DNA of 7,872 nucleotides, from assembly GCA_016765265.1 (NCBI GenBank), contig JAESQG010000163.1, positions 8,035 through 15,906 on the forward strand, in the 5' to 3' direction. Under the pieces are notes generated by a model. It made no database searches. It was not told where the DNA came from and saw nothing but the letters and a program-made list of their open reading frames with translations. This DNA is from Pseudomonadales bacterium. GTDB lineage: Bacteria; Pseudomonadota; Gammaproteobacteria; Pseudomonadales; DC-out160. Positions within the stretch are counted from its first letter, which is position 1. Every line of letters begins with the position of its first letter. The position numbers were made by a program, and so were the translations under genes. Positions 1 through 5,349 of the stretch are shown here, one piece after another.

Positions 1-504
1 GACTTTGTGCATTTGCTGGCAGTTCAAAGTATCAGTTATGGCATAGGACTAACTGCGCTAGTGGGTTTGTTGGTCGGGCGGTGGTGGCAAGCGACATTAT
101 TTAATCCGGGAGGGTTTCAAAAGGAGTTTCACGCATTACGGTTTTCTCCTTTCATGACGATCTTATTGTTCATGCTTTCCATTGTAGGATTTGGTGGCGC
201 AGAGGTATTTGGAATGATGGGTACTGATCTGCCTACGGCAAGTGCGGTAGGGGATCATTCGGCGTTTGATTCCAGCTTGAAGTTGCTTAATGTGGCGGCG
301 ATTACTTCGTTGATGACCTTGCCACTGTTGATTACTGGTGCCGCGATTGTACACAGTATAGTAAAAGCAAAACACGCTGGCGTATTTTGGCTAGTGGGAT
401 TTTATATCACTTTGCCTATTACGAATACGATGGTGTATTTGATGGTGTTGGTAGATGGTTTTGTTGATATCCGCAGTAGGCTGGGACAGCAACCTGATAG
501 TTAG
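1..504 (+). CDS. Membrane protein of the rpsR-rplI interval (DUF2232-like), 5'-truncated by the window edge
   Basis: The reading frame is open from base 1 (Asp-Phe-Val...), so this is the C-terminal part of a longer gene; the GTG at 7 is probably an internal codon. Counting from that codon, hydrophobic segments at about residues 8-24, 50-68, 97-118 and 125-149 suggest four membrane helices of a polytopic inner-membrane protein. Between the first two lies GRWWQATLFNPGGFQKEF, a loop I recognise from the uncharacterised membrane protein encoded between rpsR and rplI in pseudomonads and relatives (DUF2232-type). The C-terminus DIRSRLGQQPDS is hydrophilic. The family has no established biochemical function that I can name. 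It sits 50 nt upstream of rplI on the same strand, consistent with cotranscription in the ribosomal protein S6/S18/L9 unit. Family assignment is moderately sure; coding status is very likely. Confidence 0.85.
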   Translation, partial: DFVHLLAVQSISYGIGLTALVGLLVGRWWQATLFNPGGFQKEFHALRFSPFMTILLFMLSIVGFGGAEVFGMMGTDLPTASAVGDHSAFDSSLKLLNVAAITSLMTLPLLITGAAIVHSIVKAKHAGVFWLVGFYITLPITNTMVYLMVLVDGFVDIRSRLGQQPDS

Positions 505-542
505 ATGAACGCAGGTGAGCATTTAGAATTACGTTTAATATT

Positions 543-546
543 GAGG
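543..546 (+). promoter_or_regulatory. Ribosome binding site of rplI
   Basis: GAGG lies 8 nt before the ATG at 555, in the context TTGAGGTAGACAAA. It supports this start, which also gives the canonical bL9 N-terminus MEIILLEKARNLG. Confidence 0.7.
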
Positions 547-554
547 TAGACAAA

Positions 555-1001
555 ATGGAAATAATTTTATTAGAAAAAGCTCGTAATTTGGGTGATTTAG
601 GTGACCAGGTGTCAGTGAAAGCGGGTTATGGTCGAAATTTTTTAATTCCTCAAGGTAAAGCTGTGCCCGCTACTAAGGACAATGTGAAGCACTTTGAAAG
701 CCGTCGAGCAGAGCTAGAAAAGAAAGCTTCAGAGGGTAAGGCCGTTGCGGAAGGGCGCTTGGAAAAGTTAGAACAGCTATCTATAACTATCGCTGCAAAT
801 TCGGGTGAGGAAGGAAAGCTATTTGGATCAATTGGCACCCGTGATTTGGCTATGGCCATCACTGAAGCCGGCGCCCCTATTGAAAAAGCAGAAATTCGTT
901 TGCCCCAAGGTGCAATTCGCCTGGTGGGAGACTATGAAATCGCAATTCAGTTGCATAGCGAAGTTGTTGGCGTTGTTAAGGTCGCGATTGTGGCAGAATA
1001 G
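555..1001 (+). CDS. rplI: 50S ribosomal protein bL9
   Basis: This is a structural protein of the large ribosomal subunit that binds 23S rRNA near the L1 stalk base; in E. coli its loss affects reading-frame maintenance. At 148 aa it is the normal bacterial length (E. coli 149). The N-terminal domain (about 1-40) carries the family signature GYGRNFLIPQGKAVPAT at 24-40. Residues 41-74 are charged and alanine-rich, matching the long connecting helix. The C-terminal domain (about 75-148) has the conserved GKLFGSIGTRDLA at 88-100. The ATG is supported by a GAGG Shine-Dalgarno 8 nt upstream. It follows the membrane-protein gene by 50 nt and precedes a probable terminator, so it is likely the last gene of the rpsF-rpsR-rplI unit, whose first genes lie outside the window. 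Nothing unusual in the protein. Confidence 0.98.
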   Translation: MEIILLEKARNLGDLGDQVSVKAGYGRNFLIPQGKAVPATKDNVKHFESRRAELEKKASEGKAVAEGRLEKLEQLSITIAANSGEEGKLFGSIGTRDLAMAITEAGAPIEKAEIRLPQGAIRLVGDYEIAIQLHSEVVGVVKVAIVAE

Positions 1002-1118
1002 CTACTGGTGGGTTTAGCTGAGGTTCGAGCTTTACCGCCAGGTTTGGTTCTATTCCCGCATTGGTCCTGTTATTTTGAAATGTGATTTTAACATTTTGTT
1101 TACACCTCCCCCTCATCT

Positions 1119-1148
1119 TAGCAGGACGCTTTCGTGCTGCTATTTTCT
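1119..1148 (+). terminator. Probable Rho-independent terminator after rplI
   Basis: The left arm TAGCAGGACG (1119-1128) pairs with CGTGCTGCTA (1133-1142) around a CTTT loop. This gives nine pairs with one internal G-G mismatch (1125/1136), followed by TTTTCT at 1143-1148. It lies about 120 nt after the rplI stop and just before the candidate dnaB promoter, where a boundary between transcription units would be expected. The mismatch and short T-tract make it moderate rather than strong. Confidence 0.6.
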
Positions 1149-1150
1149 CA

Positions 1151-1179
1151 TTGAGATGTTTCTAATCACCGTATCTAAT
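1151..1179 (+). promoter_or_regulatory. Candidate sigma70 promoter for dnaB
   Basis: The -35 TTGAGA (1151-1156) and -10 TCTAAT (1174-1179) each match consensus at 5 of 6 positions and are separated by exactly 17 bp. Transcription would start near 1186, leaving a leader of about 185 nt before the dnaB ATG. It lies immediately downstream of the terminator candidate. The -10 is the second copy of a 13-bp tandem repeat. This is a prediction from motif match and position only. Confidence 0.5.
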
Positions 1180-1190
1180 CACCGTATCTA
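1161..1190. repeat. 13-bp tandem repeat, 2.3 copies
   Basis: TCTAATCACCGTA occurs at 1161-1173 and again, identical, at 1174-1186, followed by a partial TCTA at 1187-1190. The duplication is exact, which suggests a recent slippage event. It overlaps the spacer and -10 of the candidate dnaB promoter. Confidence 0.95.
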
Positions 1191-1282
1191 GGCACATTGA
1201 TGGTCGCGGTATCGTCGTATAAGACATATCAACTGTTCTATTCTCACAATCTCTAGCGTAGTGCTAAACTAGTCAATTCCTC

Positions 1283-1319
1283 GTCTCTATCGTTGCGGCT
1301 CAATAGCTGACGATGAGAC
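1283..1319 (+). other. Long bulged hairpin in the presumed dnaB leader
   Basis: Fifteen base pairs can form in three blocks of five. GTCTC (1283-1287) pairs with GAGAC (1315-1319), ATCGT (1289-1293) with ACGAT (1310-1314), and CGGCT (1296-1300) with AGCTG (1305-1309, one G-U pair). The loop is CAAT (1301-1304). T1288 and TG 1294-1295 bulge out of the left arm. No T-tract follows on either strand, so it does not look like a terminator. It ends 51 nt before the dnaB start codon. Function is unknown; a leader regulatory or stability element is possible. Confidence 0.6.
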
Positions 1320-1327
1320 AATAGCTG
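1301..1327. repeat. Direct repeat CAATAGCTG, two copies with 18-bp period
   Basis: CAATAGCTG is found at 1301-1309 and 1319-1327. The first copy forms the loop and part of the right arm of the 1283-1319 hairpin. The second copy offers the same AGCTG strand just downstream, so it could compete for CGGCT at 1296-1300. It could equally be a pair of protein-binding half-sites; the sequence does not decide. Confidence 0.8.
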
Positions 1328-1370
1328 CGGGAAACACAATGCCGATTGAATAAAGTACAAATGGAATGCT

Positions 1371-2789
1371 ATGACCGAGATAATTGTTGATCGTGATGCA
1401 GGTGGAATTCAGCAATCTAGGGGCAGTGTCGATACGGAAGTTGCCGCCATCAAAGTGCCCCCTAATTCTGTAGAAGCCGAGCAATCTGTGCTCGGCGGTT
1501 TGATGCTTGATAGTAGTGCCTGGGACGATATTGCAGAACGAGTCACCGATGTTGATTTTTATCGCTATGATCATCGGCTTATATTTAGCGTAATAGGCCG
1601 GTTAGCTGAAGAGGCAAAACCTGTTGATGTGGTCACTGTTCAAGAAGCTCTGGCTAATAGAGGAGAAATTGAAGACTGTGGCGGACTTCCTTATTTAGCC
1701 GAGCTGGCTAAAAACACGCCTAGTGTTGCGAACATTAAAGCTTACGCTGATATTGTTCGTGAGCGATCGGTATTGCGTCAAATGATTGCTGTATCCAATG
1801 AAATTGCCTCTAGCGCTTTTAGCCCCGATGGCCGAGATACCGCAGAATTGTTGGATACCGCCGAGCGGAAAGTGTTTGAAATTGCAGAGCAAAGCAATCG
1901 CAACAAAGGAGGCCCTCAAGCAATCAAGCCTCTTTTAGCGAAGGCGGTTGATAAGATCGACGAGTTGTTTTCCTCTGATAATGCGATTACTGGTATCACT
2001 ACTGGGTTTTCTGATTTGGATAATATGCTATCGGGATTGCAGCCCTCCGACTTGGTGATTGTGGCTGGACGACCATCAATGGGCAAGACTACCTTTGCCT
2101 TGAATGTATCAGAAAATGCGGCCTTAAAAACCGGCAAACCTGTGTTGATCTTTAGTATGGAGATGCCAGGTGAATCCCTGGTAATGCGGATGCTGTCCTC
2201 GTTGGGGCGAATCGACCAAACACGGATTCGAAGTGGTCGCTTGGAGGAGGATGACTGGCCACGCTTAAACTCTGCTATTAGTTTGTTGGCGGACCAAAAA
2301 ATCTATATCGACGATGCTCCTGGTCTAAGCCCCACCGAGTTGCGCGCTCGTGCAAGGCGAATTTACAGGGAACATGGCGAGCTAGGATTAATAATGGTGG
2401 ATTACCTGCAACTTATGCAGGTGTCAGGCTCAAACAGTCGGGTGGAAGAAATTTCAGAAATCTCGCGTTCACTAAAAGGGCTTGCAAAAGAATTAAATAC
2501 ACCAGTGATGGCCCTTTCTCAGCTCAATCGAGGGCTAGAACAACGGCCCAATAAACGTCCCATCATGTCAGATTTGCGGGAGTCGGGCGCAATTGAGCAG
2601 GATGCTGATGTGATTATGTTTATCTATCGAGATGAGGTTTATAACGAGGATAGCGCTGACAAAGGGATGGGTGAAATCATTATCGGCAAGCAGCGTAATG
2701 GACCCATTGGCACCGTGCGATTGGCCTTTTTAGGAAGGTATACCAAGTTCGAGGATTTGGCCCACGACTATTCGGGTAGTTTTAATTAG
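1371..2789 (+). CDS. dnaB: Replicative DNA helicase DnaB
   Basis: This is the hexameric ATP-driven helicase that unwinds DNA at the replication fork and interacts with primase. At 472 aa it matches the family length (E. coli 471). The N-terminal domain begins at KVPPNSVEAEQSVLGGLML (28-46) after a variable 27-residue lead. A linker near 172-205 joins it to the RecA-like motor. Walker A is GRPSMGKT at 233-240 (Lys239, Thr240), the putative catalytic Glu is Glu264 in FSMEM, and Walker B is IMVDYLQLM at 341-349 (Asp344). SDLRESGAIEQDAD follows at 400-413, and GKQRNG at 439-444 carries Lys440 and the arginine finger Arg442. There is no intein. The ATG at 1371 is the only usable start because an in-frame TGA lies at 1347-1349; GGA at 1363-1365 is a weak Shine-Dalgarno. 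It probably has its own promoter, separate from rplI, and may be cotranscribed with alr and radA. Confidence 0.98.
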   Translation: MTEIIVDRDAGGIQQSRGSVDTEVAAIKVPPNSVEAEQSVLGGLMLDSSAWDDIAERVTDVDFYRYDHRLIFSVIGRLAEEAKPVDVVTVQEALANRGEIEDCGGLPYLAELAKNTPSVANIKAYADIVRERSVLRQMIAVSNEIASSAFSPDGRDTAELLDTAERKVFEIAEQSNRNKGGPQAIKPLLAKAVDKIDELFSSDNAITGITTGFSDLDNMLSGLQPSDLVIVAGRPSMGKTTFALNVSENAALKTGKPVLIFSMEMPGESLVMRMLSSLGRIDQTRIRSGRLEEDDWPRLNSAISLLADQKIYIDDAPGLSPTELRARARRIYREHGELGLIMVDYLQLMQVSGSNSRVEEISEISRSLKGLAKELNTPVMALSQLNRGLEQRPNKRPIMSDLRESGAIEQDADVIMFIYRDEVYNEDSADKGMGEIIIGKQRNGPIGTVRLAFLGRYTKFEDLAHDYSGSFN

Positions 2790-2846
2790 ATTTGGCGTTT
2801 TAGCAGATTTGACGTTTTAGCATAGGTTTTGATGTTTTAGCATAGG
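2789..2846. repeat. 17-bp direct repeats filling the dnaB-alr gap
   Basis: There are three imperfect copies: GATTTGGCGTTTTAGCA (2789-2805), GATTTGACGTTTTAGCA (2806-2822, one mismatch) and GTTTTGATGTTTTAGCA (2826-2842, two mismatches to copy 2). A TAG insertion (2823-2825) separates copies 2 and 3. Copies 2 and 3 are both followed by TAGGT (2823-2827, 2843-2847). The shared core is GTTTTAGCA. The array starts at the last base of the dnaB stop codon and ends just before the alr ribosome binding site. The arms are not inverted, so it is not a terminator. Likely slippage-derived; function unknown. Confidence 0.9.
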
Positions 2847-2851
2847 TAACG

Positions 2852-2857
2852 AAAGGA
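2852..2857 (+). promoter_or_regulatory. Ribosome binding site of alr
   Basis: AAAGGA lies 7 nt before the ATG at 2865. It is a strong, well-spaced Shine-Dalgarno that fixes the alr start, so alr need not depend on translational coupling to dnaB. Confidence 0.75.
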
Positions 2858-2864
2858 TCCCTCG

Positions 2865-3944
2865 ATGAGTAGAGACACGTGTGCGTATATCAACGTGGGT
2901 GCGCTGAGACACAATTTATCGCGGGTGCGCCATTTCGCACCCAATCAAAAAATATGGGCGGTGATAAAAGCCGATGGGTATGGCCACGGATTATTAAATG
3001 TAGCCAGTGCTTTAAATGATGCAGAGGGCTTTGGTGTCGCGCATCTTGATGAAGCCATGGAATTAAGAGACAGCGGTATATTGCACCCGTTATTAATTCT
3101 AGAGGGTGCTTGGGATAGTCAAGAGTTAACTAAAGCAGTGCGTCGACGTTTTCAGTTGGTGGTTCACCAATGGGAACAAATCGAAATGCTAGAAAATACA
3201 CAGCTCTCTGACCCTGTTATGATTTGGCTTAAAATCGATACCGGCATGAATCGTTTAGGTATCGCTATGGATGATTTTAACAAGGCCTATCAGCGACTGC
3301 AAAATTGTAAGCAGGTCAGGTGTGTAAACCTGATGACACACTTTTCTTGTGCGGATAATTTGGATAACCCGTCCACTTTAAAACAAATAGAGAGCTTTAA
3401 TGACACGGTAGGTGATTTACCGGGTTGTCGTAGTATGGCAAATTCAGCCGGCATACTGGGATGGACCGACAGTTTGGCAGACTGGGTTAGACCTGGCATC
3501 GCATTGTTTGGCGGCTGTCCTATACAAGGGAAAATGCCATCTGATTTTGGTTTAAAGCCAGTAATGACGCTCCAGTCAAAGTTGATTGCTATTCAAAATG
3601 TCAAAGTAGGCGAGAGTGTAGGCTATGGGGCCAAGTGGACGGCGCAAGAACCCACTCGAGTGGGTGTTGTCGCTATTGGCTATGGCGATGGGTATCCACG
3701 TCACGCCGTAGATGGAACACCGGTATTGATTCGAGGTTACCTTGCACCGATAGTCGGATTAGATTCTATGGATATGATTACTATCAATTTAAATAATGTT
3801 GAGCATGCGAAAACCGGTGACCCAGTTACCTTATGGGGAGATGGACTAGCAGCTGAAATTGTCGCGGAAAAGTGCGATACCATCAGCTACGAACTTTTTT
3901 GTAAAATTACCTCCAGAGTAAAAAAAGAGATTGTTCATTCCTAG
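2865..3944 (+). CDS. alr: Alanine racemase, biosynthetic type
   Basis: This cytoplasmic PLP enzyme interconverts L- and D-alanine, supplying D-Ala for peptidoglycan. At 359 aa it matches E. coli Alr (359). The N-terminal TIM-barrel domain has the PLP lysine Lys35 in AVIKADGYGHG (32-42). KIDTGMNRLG (123-132) contributes Arg130, MTHFSCAD (157-164) and MANSAG (191-196) are conserved barrel motifs, and DWVRPGIALFG (206-216) is the family strand near the cofactor. The C-terminal beta domain carries the second catalytic base, Tyr254, in SVGYGAKW (251-258), then IGYGDGYPR (271-279) and the substrate-channel motif GLDSMDMI (298-305). All key residues are present, so it should be active. It lacks a signal peptide, which argues against a periplasmic broad-specificity racemase. 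It starts 75 nt after dnaB and ends 41 nt before radA, the order seen in several gammaproteobacteria, so cotranscription is likely. Confidence 0.97.
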   Translation: MSRDTCAYINVGALRHNLSRVRHFAPNQKIWAVIKADGYGHGLLNVASALNDAEGFGVAHLDEAMELRDSGILHPLLILEGAWDSQELTKAVRRRFQLVVHQWEQIEMLENTQLSDPVMIWLKIDTGMNRLGIAMDDFNKAYQRLQNCKQVRCVNLMTHFSCADNLDNPSTLKQIESFNDTVGDLPGCRSMANSAGILGWTDSLADWVRPGIALFGGCPIQGKMPSDFGLKPVMTLQSKLIAIQNVKVGESVGYGAKWTAQEPTRVGVVAIGYGDGYPRHAVDGTPVLIRGYLAPIVGLDSMDMITINLNNVEHAKTGDPVTLWGDGLAAEIVAEKCDTISYELFCKITSRVKKEIVHS

Positions 3945-3974
3945 GCGTGAGGTTTTGGCGGTACGAAGTGTAGT

Positions 3975-3978
3975 GGAG
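3975..3978 (+). promoter_or_regulatory. Ribosome binding site deciding the radA start
   Basis: GGAG lies 7 nt before the GTG at 3986 but only 1 nt before the in-frame GTG at 3980. Spacing therefore favours 3986 as the initiation codon. Confidence 0.65.
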
Positions 3979-3985
3979 CGTGGTT

Positions 3986-5347
3986 GTGGTAAAAAGAAAA
4001 AGTGCTTACGTTTGTAATGATTGCGGTGCGGACTACACAAAATGGCAGGGTCAATGTGGTAGTTGCGGTGTATGGAATAGCCTGTCGGAAGTAAGGCTCT
4101 CTGGCCCCGCAAATAAAATAAAAAAAAATGAAGGTTATACTGGCGCGCGCTCAGAAGTACAGATACTCAATGATATTGATTTGCAGCATGTGCCGCGTAT
4201 TCCTTCAGGAATGGATGAGTTCGACCGAGTGCTAGGTGGTGGCTTAGTCCCCGGTTCTGCGGTTTTGATCGGTGGTCATCCGGGAGCAGGAAAAAGCACA
4301 TTACTGTTGCAAGTAATGTGTATGCTGGCAAAAGAAATGCCCGCTCTTTATGTGACTGGGGAAGAGTCCCTGCAGCAAGTGGCTATGCGAGCGACACGTT
4401 TAGAGCTGCCGATGGAGTCGCTGCAACTATTTTCGGAAACCAATGTAGAAGACATTTGTAATACGGCAATGAAGTTGCAGCCGAAACTGTTGGTTGTTGA
4501 CAGTATTCAGGTTGTGCATATGGATGATGTGCAATCCGCTCCGGGCAGTGTGTCGCAAGTGCGAGAAAGTGCGGCTTATTTAATTCGGTATGCCAAACAA
4601 ACCAATACGGTTTTGTTTCTGGTCGGTCATGTTACCAAAGAGGGATCCTTGGCGGGACCTAAGGTCTTAGAGCACATGATTGATACATCGATCATGTTGG
4701 AAAGCACTACGGATAGTCGTTTTAGAACGTTAAGAGGCACCAAAAATCGTTTTGGCGCAATTAATGAAATTGGCGTTTTCGCCATGTTGGAAACTGGGTT
4801 AAAAGAAGTAAAAAACCCCAGTGCTATTTTTCTGAGTCGATCAGAGGAGTTGGCAGCGGGAACGCTGGTAACCGTCATATGGGAAGGGACTCGGCCACTG
4901 TTGGTGGAGTTGCAAGCCCTGGTGGATGAAAGTTCCTTAGGCAACCCGCGGCGTGTAGCAGTAGGGTTGGATCAAAACCGGCTTGCTATGTTGTTGGCTG
5001 TATTGCATCGACATGGAGGACTCCATGTCGGCGATCAAGATGTGTTTATAAACGTGGTGGGTGGCGTTAAAGTGACGGAAACTAGCACTGATCTTGCGCT
5101 TCTGATGTCAGTTGTTTCCAGCTTTAAAGACCATGTGTTAGCGCAAGATCTGATTGTATTTGGAGAAGTTGGGCTGACTGGGGAGATTCGGCCTGTGCCC
5201 AATGGACAGGAGCGGATACAAGAAGCGGCCAAGCACGGGTTTAAAAAAGCAATCGTTCCTAAAAGTAATATGCCGAAAGAGCCTATATCTGGGATGGAAA
5301 TTATAGGGGTCTCTAAACTCGCTGACGCTTTAGAATATTTATCCTAG
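3986..5347 (+). CDS. radA: DNA repair protein RadA (branch-migration ATPase)
   Basis: RadA is a RecA-like hexameric ATPase that drives branch migration of recombination intermediates during repair. From GTG 3986 it is 453 aa (E. coli 460), starting VKRKSAYVCNDCG. A GTG at 3980 would add two residues but is too close to the GGAG site. The zinc finger has Cys10, Cys13, Cys24 and Cys27. Walker A is GHPGAGKS at 97-104 (Lys103) and Walker B is LLVVDSIQ at 168-175 (Asp172). The RadA-specific KNRFG motif is at 253-257. The C-terminal Lon-like domain (about 290-453) includes VGLDQNRLAMLLAVLHRHGG (326-345) and the GEVGLTGEIRPV stretch (393-404). It is complete, with no missing key residue. It follows alr by 41 nt with no terminator seen between, and its stop is 2 bp from the stop of the convergent cti gene. 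Confidence 0.97.
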   Translation: MVKRKSAYVCNDCGADYTKWQGQCGSCGVWNSLSEVRLSGPANKIKKNEGYTGARSEVQILNDIDLQHVPRIPSGMDEFDRVLGGGLVPGSAVLIGGHPGAGKSTLLLQVMCMLAKEMPALYVTGEESLQQVAMRATRLELPMESLQLFSETNVEDICNTAMKLQPKLLVVDSIQVVHMDDVQSAPGSVSQVRESAAYLIRYAKQTNTVLFLVGHVTKEGSLAGPKVLEHMIDTSIMLESTTDSRFRTLRGTKNRFGAINEIGVFAMLETGLKEVKNPSAIFLSRSEELAAGTLVTVIWEGTRPLLVELQALVDESSLGNPRRVAVGLDQNRLAMLLAVLHRHGGLHVGDQDVFINVVGGVKVTETSTDLALLMSVVSSFKDHVLAQDLIVFGEVGLTGEIRPVPNGQERIQEAAKHGFKKAIVPKSNMPKEPISGMEIIGVSKLADALEYLS

Positions 5348-5349
5348 GT

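Larger units (their letters stand above)
1002..1370. other. rplI-dnaB intergenic region (369 bp)
   Basis: There is no convincing gene here: the longest readings lack a ribosome binding site or run antisense into dnaB. In order it holds about 115 bp of AT-rich sequence with no clear signal, a hairpin-plus-T terminator candidate, a sigma70 promoter candidate overlapping a 13-bp tandem repeat, a weaker possible promoter (TTGATG 1197-1202 and TATAAG 1218-1223, spacer only 15), and a long bulged hairpin followed by a 9-bp repeat. Each supportable element has its own entry. Confidence 0.7.

Noticed and set aside
805..1017. Alternative-frame 70-codon frame inside rplI
   Set aside because: It overlaps a confident ribosomal protein gene in another frame and its product has no recognisable character.
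1156..1191. Short reading frame starting ATG at 1156 across the 13-bp repeat (11 codons, MFLITVSNHRI)
   Set aside because: It has no properly spaced ribosome binding site, it overlaps the candidate promoter, and it has no resemblance to a known leader peptide.
1287..1574. Antisense 95-codon frame over the dnaB leader and N-terminus
   Set aside because: It is the reverse strand of a confident gene, with no ribosome binding site or recognisable domain; a shadow frame.
4627..4944. Antisense 105-codon frame inside radA
   Set aside because: It lies entirely within radA on the opposite strand, with low-complexity composition and no motif; a shadow frame.
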